Assembly: GCA_946122785.1 (NCBI GenBank)
Contig: CAMGYJ010000008.1
Span: 20,919,475-20,983,474 of the forward strand
Direction: 5' to 3'
DNA: 64,000 nt
From: Linum tenue
Lineage: Eukaryota > Streptophyta > Magnoliopsida > Malpighiales > Linaceae
How positions within the stretch are numbered: position 1 is the first letter of the stretch; each line of letters starts with the position of its first letter. The position numbers and the translations under genes are program-made. Shown here piece by piece: positions 9,731-21,168 of the stretch. The notes beneath the pieces were generated by a model. That model was not told where the DNA came from. It was given only the letters and a program-made list of their open reading frames with translations, and did not search any database.

Positions 9731-9832
9731 GCTCCACGTTGCTTAGCTTTATATATATATATATTTTTTGTCGATTTTATTTCGACGTTGAAAGTTAGCA
9801 TTACGACTTTGTCTAAAAATTAGCATTACGAC

Positions 9833-10708
9833 TTTTCCGCACTGGATTTGAGAAAGGCGAGCTCCGCGTTTCTCGGAGTGTGACTGAAAGGCGAGCTCCG
9901 ACTGCGGCTAGGGTTACGTAGCGATGTCGGTGGACGTTGTGCCGCCGGCCGGGGGGAAGACATCATCACCCCCACTGACTGAGGCGGTCTCCGGCCAGCG
10001 CAGGGTGCCCACTGAATCATCCTACCCGAGGAGAGCTGAAGACTCGTACACAAATCCAATTCCACTCAAAATAGCTCTGAGATCAAATCATTCAAGCACT
10101 TGATAAGGAGAGATCCATATTCGGAGAAGGGGGACTCCGAGAGCAGCGCCAAGTTGGCTGGCAACCATCGCGCGCAGGATTGGGTCTGTGTCAATACAGA
10201 TGGCTCAGTCATTTTCTCTCCCGAGAGCACGAGCTGCGGCGACATCATGCGGGGGAGTGATGGCCGATTCATCAAAGCATTCACTGCGAACCTTGGAGGT
10301 GGTTCTATCACTCGTGCAGAGCTGGCTGGTATTGTGTATGGGTTGGATCTCGCCTGGGAACACGGAGTCAGGAAGGTGATTCTGCAGACTAACTCGTCCA
10401 CTGCCAAAGCTTTGATTGATAATGCGACTCCGTGACACATCCATTACACTCAGGTTGCAGAGATCAAGCATAGACTAAATCGAGACTGGACTGCTAGGAT
10501 TGATCATGTATTCCGCGAGGCAAACTTCGTCGCGGATCACTTACCTTCCTTGGGTCATTCCCGATCGATTGGGGTGCATGTTTTAGACAGGCCATACACT
10601 TATCTCTTGTATTGGCTGTACTTTGACAGTGTGGGGAGTGAAACTCCCAGGTTTGTTCGTGCTCAATAAAGGTTAGGGCGCCCTTAACACCCTGTTCTTA
10701 CAAAAAAA
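9833..10708 (+). mobile_element. Internally deleted LINE (L1-type) remnant with RNase H end
   Basis: The 5' part (about 9923-10080) resembles a short ORF1-like start (MSVDVVPPAGGK). It runs straight into the 3' RNase H domain (10160-10670), so most of ORF1 and the reverse transcriptase is missing. The RNase H domain shows VCVNTDGS, GGSITRAELAGI, VILQTNSSTA and VFREANFVADHL. The Asp normally found in the DSS(T) position is Asn here, and a TGA at 10434-10436 interrupts the frame. The end shows cccttaacaccctgttctta followed by a run of nine A, a typical LINE tail. No target duplication could be identified. Confidence 0.75.
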
Positions 10709-10711
10709 AAG

Positions 10712-11600
10712 ATATAATTGAATAAACAACTATGATTCACCTCTGGGCTCTTTTTATTATTATTCTCCAGAAACCTCAGCCTCACGTGCCAATTTGTGAC
10801 AATGAGTCCTACTAAATATGGGGGTCACCTGTAATTAAATTCGACGCCAACGAAACTTCGTCCCCAACTGTCTTGTACCTCCGAGAACACCAACGGGTCT
10901 CGCTTGAATTCACTTTTGAGCTCTGGTGTTGAGCAAATTGGTGTTGGCAATTCGAAAAATGTGTGGACTGTGGACGAACGGTTTAGGGAAAAGATAAAAT
11001 GAGGAGCTTTGCTGGGCCTGGGCCTTGGAGCGAAATTGATTGCTGGATTTACACTCTCACTCAGACCCAGAATCGTTTGAATTTGAAATAATGAACGCGC
11101 CCCGGGAGAGGGAATATCAAAATCACGTTCTCAATTCGGCACTTTCTCCTAGTCGTCAGATTATTGAGATTTTAATTAACAATTTATTTAATTGTTTATT
11201 GAAAGCTAATCAGTAATCTACTAATTTATTATTTATCACACAGACACCCACTGCAATTCCTTTTATACCCTGGACCTGCAGAAAGAAATATAAAAAGAAA
11301 ACAAACACTGTTAGCGCGCCTTCTCCCTCTCCCTCCTATTTCTCTCTCTCTTTCCGTCTCGCTGCAAAATTCAAAATCCAAAATTCTGCTTGTCCAACAG
11401 ATCTATCTCAGACTGCCTCCTTCCCTCTCCAAAACCCTACCCCGCCACCCAATCCCCTACTTCCCACTCATTTCTTCTTCCTCTCACCCTTTCTTGCTCC
11501 CCGCAAAAAATTTGCTTAGTGGGTTTTGTGGACAAGGTCGCGAATTTGAACCGGGAGTCTGCGGTTGTTGGAGTTTTTGGCGCAAAAGGGCTTTCAGCAA
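10712..11600. other. Intergenic region and promoter/5' UTR of the next gene
   Basis: No gene is seen between the LINE tail and the start codon at 11603. The last 300 bp or so are pyrimidine-rich (ctccctctccctcc, tctctctctctttccgtctc), as is common in plant 5' UTRs. An open reading frame from 11390 runs through the leader into intron 1 and is not the coding frame. Confidence 0.5.
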
Positions 11601-11602
11601 AC

Positions 11603-14082
11603 ATGGAAGATCAAGCCGATTCTGGGTTGCCTACTGGATCTGTTTCCATGGTACATCTCATTCTTCTCTCTTTCCGTCTTTCTATTTGGCGTTTTGATTT
11701 TCTTTCTTCCCTATCTGGGTATTTATGGGTTGGATTTCCTCAGATTGTCGGCGATAAACGAGGCTGTGACGACTTGGGGGAGGAGCAGGAAATTACGCAC
11801 AAGCGGGTTAAAACGAGAAATCTCGACGCCGTGTTGAGGGTTCAAGGTTGGTTTGGTTGCTTCTTATCCCTCAGTTTTTTCATAGCTCAAAGTATGAACC
11901 TTTCTTTACTGCAATTTGCCTGTACTCATCGTGATAGCTTCACTTGAATTTGATAAATACAGCCAGTTGGGTAATTGGGTTTGCTTTTGCGATAGTTTAC
12001 ACTCCTAGACCCGCACAAACAATAAAAACATTATATAATGTCAAGAGAATTATGAATTTCTCGCTTGTTCACGGCTCTAAACTTAGAGAGCTGTTTAACT
12101 GAGTTACCCAAGTGTTTGGGGGGTTTTTTTAGATCAAGATTCTTGTCAAGTCCAAAGAAGTGGAACAACAACTTTGACACAGTCAGCTGAAGTCAATCTT
12201 GTTCATGGCCAACTGGATCTCAATAGTGAAGCTTGTACCGGTTATGATTCTACAAGAAGTGATACCCTACATAGTGCAGTTAACTGTGCTGAAGTCGCCA
12301 ACAAATGTGCAACGTCTCTTGGCATTGGCTTGGATTTCAATGCAGGAAACACTGCTAGCTCAGGGAACCATTACCGGGTCTACCCGAACAAAGCTCCCAA
12401 AAGCTGGCAAAACTCAAGGGATGTATCTGAATGTGCAAGTACTACAGGTCCGGTGGTGGATAAAGATCCCTTGAAAGTTTGGAAGGAGATGAAGCAGAAT
12501 GGGTTTCTCTCAGCTCCTCATGGTGGGATATCAAGTCAAAGCAATCTCCTTTCATCTTCTTCTCATGGACCACCGCATGGAGGGGTACCGGTGCCCAAGC
12601 AACGTGGGAGGAAACCCAAGAATAATGACATCACGAAGAAGAGAATGGAGATGGCAAAGAGAGAACAGGTGGATAGGTTCACAAAGATTGCAGCTCCAAG
12701 TGGACTGCTGAATGATCTCAACCCGGGGATTATCAACCATGTGAGGAATAGCAAGCAGGTACGCTCCATTATTGAGGCTTTAGTGAAGTCCGAGAAGCAC
12801 AAGGATAATCGTGAAGAAAGAAGCAGAAGGGATAGCCATCTAAAAGCTGGAAGCAAAGGATTTGGTGGAAATGAAAGCTCGTCAACTGCTGTGTTTGAAA
12901 GTAAGCTTATCGGAGGGTTCACGATATCAAGTAGAGAGTGTGATTCCAGCGCTATTAGGGGAATGTGCGGAGAAAGCAGTCTTTCGTACTCTCATCCTGT
13001 TGGTGAAGATGCACTTGTGCTGAAATTATCATCTTCAATGAAAGTGCCTCAAGAATCTAGCAGCTTTTCCAACAATGAATCAGCAGATGGCACCAATGCC
13101 TCTTCTCTTTCTGTTAAAGGTGAGTACTCTTTTCAGCCCTTGGGATGATATTGTCTCATTTGTGGTAGAATCTGCAATTCCCTGTTCGTTGCTGTTATGC
13201 AAATAGCTTCCAGGATTAGGAACTGTTGCTTCATTCCAGCTGCTGCTAGCGACAAATTGACAGTGCATCTAATCTGTAATATTTTTTGTTCATCTGCTTT
13301 CAGCGGCCAGTGTTGCTTCCCAGTGGTTGGAGCTTGTTCAGCAAGACATCAAAGGACGGCTTACTGGTATTTACCTGTTAATCTTCACTTTCTATTCCTT
13401 GGTGCTAATGTCTTCAGTCTTAACAGACTAAGGTTTATGTAGCTTTGCGGCGTAGCAAGAGGAGGGTGAAAGACGTCATAACTACTGATCTACCTATGTT
13501 GATATCAAGAGAATTCGGCTCCCACCAAGAGAGCACCGACCCTTACAACATGCAGGCTGCTGCAATGCATCAAGCGAGATGGACCCTGAAGTTTGATCAA
13601 ATGGATAAAGCACTCTCTGAAGAACAGAGACAACTTGTAAGTGTTAGTATGTAGAAACATTTTTGTCATGTTTCCATTGCAGCTGTTCAACAACCTAGTC
13701 TTTTGTGTTTTAAGTTTTAACCTCTCCCTGATGATGGCCGCTTTAAAATTCAGGAAAGTTGGCTGTGCCAGCTGAAAGAGATGCAACTGCACTGCGATCA
13801 TGGGTTGCAGCATTACCAATTGAATGCAGTCATGGGACTCCAACAGCCCTCAGGGACGGCAGAATGCTACATCAGGTAAATGCTTTGGTTGAAGTCTCTG
13901 TGTTTTCTCCCTCTCTTGCTCCTGATATGCCTGCCTCGTTCTAATGATTTTGTTTTATGTTTGTTTGTAGAGCGCCTAAGGCTGATAGCTCTGAGAAGGA
14001 ATTGGCGGTGAGGGCAGCCGCAGCGTCCATATATTCAACATGCAATTTTTTCATGTCAAAAGAGAACGTCTCATGTTTCTGA
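11603..14082 (+). CDS. Plant nuclear protein of unknown function with AT-hook-like motif (7 exons, 542 aa)
   Basis: Exons: 11603-11650, 11744-11846, 12133-13119, 13304-13366, 13443-13636, 13754-13875, 13971-14082. All introns are GT-AG and the sum is 1629 nt. The protein starts MEDQADSGLP. Around residue 207 it has KQRGRKPKN, an AT-hook core (RGRKP) able to bind AT-rich DNA minor groove. This is followed by a basic helical stretch (KKRMEMAKREQVDRFTKIA) that could be a nuclear localisation signal. The C-terminal third (about 395-542) is compact and helical (WLELVQQDIKGRLTALRRSK, ARWTLKFDQMDKALSEEQRQ, VRAAAASIYSTCNFF) and looks like the conserved domain of a plant-specific family I cannot name. 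A role in chromatin or DNA binding is inference from the AT hook alone. The gene appears intact. Confidence 0.85.
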
Positions 14083-15135
14083 GCCTCTTCTTGATGCTGC
14101 CTCTGTATTTTTTTTTTTTTTTATGTTGTTGCCATTTTAACCATCGACTTCATCATATTGACATAGGGATTAGGATTGACTTGTGCATTTAGCAGCAGAA
14201 TACAAATTAAGAAGCGGAAATGTAACCTTCCATGAGTGAAGTATGTTTACTTTACCCTCTGATTGTCGGTGTGACAATGTCGCTTCTTTGCAGAAGGTTT
14301 ATAGTAACAATTGTTTGATGACCGATTGATGTTCTTCAGAAATCTTTCAATCCAATAGAGTTTGGGGATTCTCAATGTTTTATCTGTTTGAAAATTTCTC
14401 ATTGTTTACACCCAAGTCCTAATGAGTCTTAAACAGTGATGGTTTGATCTCTGGACATGGAGCAAACTCTGCAACGGATAGCTCTCCAATACAAAGCCAG
14501 CCCAGTTGCAACCTATGGCTGGGCTGTGCCAAGACAGTACAGTAACAGTCCCCTCGTTCCACATGTGACTATAGCCAGTTGGGAGTCATCTTGCTCGACA
14601 ATTTCCTGGAGGTGGATGAATCATCTGAAACTTTAGCCAGGGATCAATACTGCAATTTCACGCTCTCTGCATTGTCCAACGTCTGAACTGTCAAAGGTGG
14701 CTTCCGAAAGGTGTCGAGAAAGAGAGAGGGAGAGAGAGGGAGAGACCAACCATCCATTTAAGCATTGTGTGATGACAACTGCCTCACGTTCTAGGAAAAC
14801 GCTTTGGTGATCTATAACTTTGTAAGTCCTCATCCCGCCGGTACAGCCGCGCTCGGAGTGCTGCAAAAATTGCAGAACAAGAATGAAGGAAGTTATTTGC
14901 AATGCAACTAGCATCACCGCGTCCTCCATCAGAGCTCCCCCTGACAAACAAAATGATGGATAGAAAGCTCATGGCGAGAAAGGACCGAGGAGCAAAGAGC
15001 GAAGAAGGTATGTGAGATCGATCATGGTGAAGGAAGGAAGGGGATGGGCTCGAGAGGAAGCGTTTGATTGTACAAGGAATGGACGGGAGAAGGAGATGAT
15101 GGTTTGGAAATCTAAATTAAAAAAAGAGGGAGCAG
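14083..15135. other. 3' UTR of the preceding gene and intergenic sequence
   Basis: A T-rich segment at 14110-14125 and the following 150 bp are likely 3' UTR. From 14400 to the U1 promoter no gene is supported. A (GA)n-rich tract lies at 14722-14745. Short minus-strand open frames at 14633-14972 have no recognisable domain. Confidence 0.4.
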
Positions 15136-15137
15136 AA

Positions 15138-15187
15138 ATACCACATCGGTAGAGGAAGGAAAGCTGTGAGGCAGGAAGGAGTATATA
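15138..15187 (+). promoter_or_regulatory. U1 snRNA promoter 1: USE and TATA box
   Basis: The upstream sequence element ATACCACATCG (15138-15148) matches the plant snRNA consensus RTCCCACATCG closely. TATATA lies at 15182-15187, about 30 bp before the RNA start. The 33-bp gap is the spacing known for RNA polymerase II snRNA genes in plants; Pol III genes have about 10 bp less. Confidence 0.9.
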
Positions 15188-15213
15188 GAGTGAGCTAGGT
15201 GCTATCGAGCAAC

Positions 15214-15378
15214 ATACTTACCTGGACGGGATCTACGGGCGATCTCGAAGGCTTGTGGTCTAGGCCAGTGACCTCCATTGCACATTGCGGAGGGGTGCTG
15301 GGCTAAGGTCTTCCCAAAGTGGAAGAGCCTACGTCATAATTTGTGGCAGCGGGGGCCTGCGTTCGCGCGGCCCCTACC
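15214..15378 (+). ncRNA. U1: U1 spliceosomal snRNA, copy 1
   Basis: The 165-nt RNA begins ATACTTACCTG, the sequence that pairs with 5' splice sites, and ends GCGCGGCCCCTACC. Internal landmarks are CAGTGACCTCCATTGCA, GGAGGGGTGCTGGGCTAAGG, the Sm-binding stretch ATAATTTGTGG near the 3' end and the terminal stem GGGGGCCTGCGTTCGCGCGG. The plant snRNA 3' box CAattatgAGTTCAA follows at 15379-15393. In the U1 snRNP this RNA defines 5' splice sites. With promoter, mature ends and 3' box all present, this copy is probably expressed. Confidence 0.95.
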
Positions 15379-15639
15379 CAATTATGAGTTCAATTGATTT
15401 GGGCCTTGATGTTCTCTTTGGTTCCAGTTCTTTTGGGCCTTAACCTCGGGCATATGTCTGCAAGGCCTAGTAACAACGGTTAATACATTACTCCATTAGT
15501 CCATTATTCGTGTCAGTCAAGCCTGTTTGTCAACTGTTGGTAGGGTTGAGGATTGCGACGGGTTCAGTTGGTTTTATTATTAAATAAAATTGTCAGATTG
15601 CATTCACTAAGCTTCCACGACATTTTGTAGACAAGTTCA

Positions 15640-16160
15640 AGCTAAGAGTTATGATCAAAATCAATGTATTGACAATGTTGATGTTTTATTTTTACTATGT
15701 CGCTATGAGATACACTCAAAACTCTACTGCTGCCATTTTTTTGCTTACTTTGGTCTCACTTTATCAGCTTAATGTGAAAAGTGTTCTCCTTCATGAAATG
15801 TTTTATGAAAAAGATGTGGAGAGCACCCACAAATGTTTTGTAGTGTTGGGGAGGAAAATAAGGTTTATAAGTTCCATAAAACTATGTATGGCCTCGAATA
15901 GGTACCTAAAGCCTTGTATAGCAAGATTGAATCTTATTATTATTTTTTTATAGCATATTGAATCTTATTTTATGCGCCCCGGTTTCAACATAAATACTTA
16001 TGCAGATACATTTTTCATCAAAAAGGTATTATGATGGTGAGTCTATATGTGGATGATCCAATGTATGCAAGCAAGGATGCAAGTATTATTGCAAAATGAA
16101 GAGCTCAATGCCACCAGAGTTTTTTGACCGACCAGAGAAGTTAAGAAAGCCTGAATTTCA
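15640..16160 (+). pseudogene. Copia reverse transcriptase fragment
   Basis: Decayed frames read LYQLNVKSVLLHEMFYEKDV, then KCFVVLGRKI, then YGLE-stop-VPKALYSKIESY, and finally SLYVDDPMYASKDASI. These are the conserved copia reverse transcriptase blocks (QLDVKSAFLNG, YGLKQAPRAWY, YVDDLI). Stops and frameshifts make it non-functional. No LTR or other domain is visible next to it. Confidence 0.75.
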
Positions 16161-16507
16161 GAATGAAACTTTGAAGCAATCGGTTGAAGGAGGAAATTAT
16201 TTGGGGGTGGGGGGAGATTTTTTGTGTAAAAATAAAAGGAACTTTGACGGCGGTGGGTGAAGTGATGAAATGACTTTGTTGGTGCAAACTTCGTTAAGAT
16301 ATTCAATTTATAAACTTCTCATAAAATAATGTAATCTCGTACATTTTTTCCCTAATAAATTAATGAAGAATGGAAATCGGGCTTCAGGGATGGTGTGAGG
16401 ACTTGACGATTGAAGAGTTGTAGAGATAAGAGGCCGTAGGAAGATTTTGATCGTACGAACTCAGGAATAGGATGGGTTCTAGATGGTTTGTAGAACCAAA
16501 AGTGTGA

Positions 16508-16557
16508 ATACCACATCAACAACTTATGTAATTTAAGAAGGAGAAACTACTATAAAA
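16508..16557 (+). promoter_or_regulatory. U1 snRNA promoter 2: USE and TATA box
   Basis: USE ATACCACATCA (16508-16518) has A in place of the consensus final G. TATAAAA begins at 16551, about 32 bp before the RNA start. USE-to-TATA spacing is again about 32 bp, the Pol II type. Confidence 0.85.
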
Positions 16558-16582
16558 AAGGAGCTAAGTGCAACTAAACAAC

Positions 16583-16746
16583 ATACTTACCTGGACGGGA
16601 TCAACGGGCGATCAACAAGGCCTGTGGTCTAGGCCAGTGACCTCCATTGCACCTTGCGGAGGGGTGCTGGTCTAAGGTCTTCCCAAAGTGGAAGAGCCTA
16701 CGTCATAATTTGTGGTAGAGGGGCTTGCGTTCGCGCGGCCTCTACC
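16583..16746 (+). ncRNA. U1: U1 spliceosomal snRNA, copy 2
   Basis: The 164-nt RNA begins ATACTTACCTG and closely matches copy 1, with differences in the first stem-loop (atcaacgggcgatcaacaagg) and near the end (gtagaggggcttgcgttcgcg, ...GCGGCCTCTACC). The Sm-site region ATAATTTGTGG is kept. The 3' box CAattcatAGTTCAA follows at 16747-16761. The GTAGAGGGG...CCTCTACC changes are mutually compensating in the final stem, which suggests the RNA fold is under selection. Confidence 0.95.
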
Positions 16747-16889
16747 CAATTCATAGTTCAATTCTTGGGGTTGTGATCCATTACTTGCTAATGTGAACTA
16801 ACCCACATTCAATTATCAACTATCTAAGAGTTGACCTTAGTTGGTTATCATCAATAAACCTTAACCACTCCAAGCACACCATTAAACTA

Positions 16890-17745
16890 ATGGGCCATTT
16901 GTTTCGTGGATTTGAAAAAATGAAGGTCTTGGTAAAACTTGCATTTTGTGAAACCATGGATATATAGAGGGTTTTAGGTTCATTATGGACTTGAAAACAC
17001 CATTGTTTTTTTCATATGTTTCATTATGGATTTGGTTAATTAGATTTGTATGTATGAAGTGGAATTGACCTATATTTCCCTCATTGGTATGAGAGGAAAA
17101 AGGTAGTAGGAGGGTTCGGTTGGTCATATATGATGGACTTCAAAGTCCATAATCATTTCCCATCTAAAGAGGAAGAAATTTCAAGTATGTGAGACCCACG
17201 TATTTGTTGTCCCTAAATACACGAAGCAAAAAATAGAGCTGGAAGAAATTTATGATACATCCAAATCCATCACCGGATACATCAAGCAAACAACCCTATA
17301 TATATATATATATATCCAAACTCTCATGTCAAGATATTCTCTTTGAAAAAATGAAGGTCTTGGTAAAACTTGCATTTTGTGAAACCATGGATATATGAGG
17401 GTTTTAGGTTCATTATGGACTTGAAAACACCATTGTTTTTTTTCATAGATTTCATTATGGATTTGGTTAATTAGATTTGTATGTATGAAGTGCAATTGAC
17501 CTATATTTCCCTCATTGGTATGAGAGGAAAAAGGTAGTAGGAGGGTTCGGTTGGTCATATATGATGGACTTCAAAGTCCATAATCATTTCCCATCTAAAG
17601 AGGAAGAAATTTCAAGTATGTGAGACCCACGTATTTGTTGTCCCTAAATACACGAAGCAAAAAATTGAGCTTGAAGAAATTTATGATACATCCAAATCCA
17701 TCACCGAATACATCAAGCAAACAACCCTATATATATATATCCAAA
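16890..17745. mobile_element. MITE present as a tandem duplication of about 430 bp
   Basis: Two head-to-tail copies (about 16914-17344 and 17345-17770) are almost identical over 430 bp (gaaggtcttggtaaaacttg, ttggttaattagatttgtat, gacttcaaagtccataatc). The outer ends look like inverted repeats: gggccatttgtttcgtgga on the left and the complement of catcaagcaaacaaccct on the right. Such ends suggest a small hAT- or PIF-like nonautonomous element. No protein is coded. Confidence 0.65.
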
Positions 17746-17769
17746 CTCTCATGTCAAGATATTCTCGTT

Positions 17770-18236
17770 GTGGCAATACCTCATCTTGTCCCTTCATCTT
17801 TATGAAATGTCCACACGGATAGGTCGTGTCCATTCAGCCATTGTGCCCCTTCAGGGCATAACTCGCGCAACTTCTGCATCTTCTCCAGAAATTTTTTCTC
17901 TTGGTAGGCAACCGCTGAGGAAGACACAGAAAAGTAGTACGTTAGTCAATTTTTGGCAGTTTAGTACAATTCGAACAACCCGGAGTTACTCTCGTTAGAC
18001 TCTTAGGAGAGGTATACATCTCCTTAGAAACACAACCTGTTTGACAGAAAAAGGGGGGGGGGATCCGAAGATCGCTTAAAACCCGATTTTCCCAGGAAAT
18101 GGGAGGACCATGATAATCGCTTAAAACCCCATTTCCTTAGGTATGCATCTCTTTAGGAAGAGTCTAACAAGTGCACCACTCTTCAGATTACAAGATATTG
18201 TTAGCTGACAAAATTAAACGGCTAATAGAGAACTTA
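17770..18236. other. No gene recognised
   Basis: This is a low-information spacer between the MITE pair and the MULE coding region. A short near-duplicate (gatcgcttaaaacccgatttt / aatcgcttaaaaccccattt) occurs at about 18068 and 18116. The C-terminal exon expected for the adjacent MULE transposase is not found here. Confidence 0.4.
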
Positions 18237-18237
18237 C

Positions 18238-20056
18238 CAATCCACCACAAATTATCAGCAAGCTTCTTCCGCTTGAAATGATGGTTCCAATTGCTCTTGA
18301 AGTGTCGTATGAACCACCTTTGGGACTACTTCCAGGCTGGATCTAAACCCAAGATGGCAGCTCTAATGCCGGCGTGCCGATCAGAGATTATTGTCAGGTT
18401 CGTCCTCCTGGTGACGTGGATTTGACTTTGCCGGAAAAACCATCCATACCTATCATCATTCTCTCCCTCAACAATGGCTAAGGCTAAAGGAAAGACTTGT
18501 CTGTTTGCATCCGCCCCACTGGCAATCAGGAGAGTGCCCTTGTACTTGCCGGTAACGAATGTACCATCCACTTGGATCACAGGGACACAGAAGCCAACAC
18601 CATCAATAGATGGCTTGAATGCCCAAAAAATTCGTCTAAAATGGCGCTTGTTACCTGGCTCTGGAGGTTGTATCTCTTCATCTTGGTATCGAGGGGAGAA
18701 AACCGTGCCAGGGTTAGACGCCTCCAATTCCAAAATTAACCTGGGAAGGAATGCATACGATTCTTCCCATTCACCAAAAACGGCGACCAGAGCTTTCTGC
18801 TTTCCATGCCACGCCTTCTTAAAGTTAATCGTATAACCATAACGACTTGCAATGTCAGCGATTATGACTTTCACCTTCAGGTCCGGATCTTGCTCAATTA
18901 GATGCTTGATAGCTACAGCAATCGCCCTGGATTTCAACTGTCGATGGTCTTGGGAAGTTATGGATGACACACATGTGTGTGTGTTCACCGCACGAGATAT
19001 GACCCAGTGGCCGTGTCTCTTGCTGTTGATGGCCCGTATCCTAACATTGCACCCCTCGTGATGATTACGACATCTGACTATGAGCCTTTTAGTGTTGGAA
19101 TGAGTTGTGTGCCATTCAAAATGTCGAGTCATTGCTTCAGTCTCAATGGCGTGCTACACCTCCTTCTTCGAGCCAAATTGTTGGCCCTTCATAAACCCAG
19201 TGAGTGGACCCCATATTGGGACCTCTGGCGGCTCCATGTCGCTGTCGACCATCCAATTTTCGTCTAAAATGTGATTGTAGTAGGGGACTGGTACACGGTC
19301 ACGACCCACCTCATCATCATTAGCTGAGTCTGACTCTGGTCCTGAATCATCAGCACCTTCAAGAGGGTCGGAGCTGTCTGCACTGACGTTGTTCTCTCCT
19401 TCATCGGAGGGGTCACTGACTGGTGCTGGCAGGGCATCCTCCATCTGATCCAACTCATGAAAGGCACCTTCATCAGCTCCATAATGGTAGTTGTGAAAAC
19501 TACCGCTGCCTGATTGGAAGTTGTACTGAGGTTGGTTGGGGAGGTCCGGTTGAACTTCTTCTTCATATGAAGGGAAAGATTGATGATGACCTTCACCTTG
19601 CTCTTGGTACTGAAAATAGGAATGAGGATCATGATAACTTTGGTAGGGATGATTGCCATATAATTCACCTCCACCATGGATACCAGATGTTTGACCGTGT
19701 CCATAATGACCTCCAACGCCTACGGCCGGCTCGGTGTAAACGAACATCTCGGCTTTGGAAAGATTGTTGGACCTCAAGAATTCGAGCATGGCATCTACCT
19801 CCTGAGTGGTTATGACATATTCCTCATGCCACAATGACCCACTTTCTCTGTTTGGATATCGGTACACCATACGATCAACTCTTCTCGTGCCATCCATGCA
19901 AGTAACGTTAGTGCACATTTGATGGAGGTCTTCAAGCAGCGGTCTGGTAGCGACCTTTATCTTTTGAAAATTGCCACCGACGTAGGTGACCCCCTTTCCG
20001 GTCTCTTCAGTGTAACCATTCCAACGTAAGCCAAGCGTGAACTTTTGGAATGCCAT
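18238..20056 (-). pseudogene. Mutator-like (MULE) transposase, disabled by two nonsense codons
   Basis: One frame runs from ATG at 20056 (MAFQKFTLGLRWNGYTEETG) down to a donor site at 18238. It is broken by TAG at 19156-19154 and by TAG at 18328-18326. Domains are an N-terminal PB1-like region (about residues 1-115), a Gly/His/acidic spacer, and a MuDR DNA-binding segment (IVRCRNHHEGCNVRIR). The MULE DDE core follows, with VIQVDGTFVTGKYKG (about residue 498) and TIISDRHAGIRAA (about 557). The exon ends in the same phase and at the same protein position as in the second MULE at 50325, so that intron is ancestral. The C-terminal exon carrying the third catalytic residue is absent. Confidence 0.85.
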
Positions 20057-21168
20057 CTGCGAAAAAGCCGTAGTGCAGTTAATATCATAAAAATCAAAAA
20101 TAAAAAATAACAATAAAAAGTAATACAAAATAAACTTACGAGTTAACGTTAATCGCAAAACTACTAAAGAAATATAGAGCTACAACCGAAAATTGAAAAG
20201 GGAGAAGGAGAGGTGTGAAGAGAAATGGTTTTCCGGGAAGTCTTTTATAGGCAAAATCACTGATGAAAACTCCACCTTGTGGTTCACACGAAAACCGCTA
20301 GGCGGGGGCGCGGTTTTCTATGCAAACCACTGGGCTAAGGGGCGGTTATAAAAACCGCTGGGTGGGGCGGCGGTTTTGGGCCAAACCGCCACCCCACCCA
20401 GCGGTTTGGTCCAATTTTTTTTTTTCTTTTTTCGATCAACTCCTAACTTCGGCCGAAACTTCAAACGAACGTAACTTTGCACTCGGGTATCCGATCGTAG
20501 CGATTTTTTTTCATTTCGCAGAACTTTTCAAGATCTACAACTTTTAATATGATGAAATTTTCAAAACAGGAATTAGTTGTGGATATACGGGACTTTGGAA
20601 TAATTTTACCTTTACTTTTCACAAATTCATGTACATTTCGAAATTATGATTATCTTAAAAGTTGTAGATCTTGAAAAGTTGTGCGGAATAAAAAAAAAAT
20701 TCATGACGTTCGAATTTTGGAGCACAAAGTTATGGCCGCCCAAAGATTGAGGAAATAAAAAAATGGCTCGTTCGGGGTAGCAAATGACGTTTTTTCGAGA
20801 CGAAGGCGGGACCCAACCGCAAGATCTCGAAAAGTTATTCGAATTAAAAAAAAATCACTACGATCGGATACCCGAGGGCAAAGTTACGTTCGTTTGAAGT
20901 TTCGGCCGAAGTTAGGAGTTGATCGAAAAAAAAAGAATTGGACCAAAGCGCTGGGTGGGGTGGCGGTTTGGCCCAAGACCACCGCCCCACCTAGCGGATT
21001 TTATAACCGCCCCTTAGCCAAACCGCACCCCCGCCCAGCGGTTTTCGTGTAAACCGCAGGGTGGGGTGGCGGTTTTTAAAAAAAGGTGTTATTTTTAGAA
21101 TTTTTTGGGGTTCGATGGTATTTTTGAATTTTTTTTAAACAAGGGTAGTTTTTGAATTTTTTCCTAAG
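20057..21168 (-). mobile_element. 5' terminal region of the MULE, a large GC-module inverted repeat
   Basis: Left arm (about 20270-20545) and right arm (about 20818-21065) are inverted copies. Shared blocks are ggcggttataaaaaccgc, gctgggtggggcggcggttt, gatcaactcctaacttcgg and aacgaacgtaactttgc. The outermost sequence (tttttgaattttttcctaag at about 21168) is the probable element end, but no matching end or target duplication is found at the other side (near 18.0 kb). The element is therefore judged truncated. The GC-rich repeated modules parallel those in the ends of the complete MULE at 48.3 kb. Confidence 0.6.
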
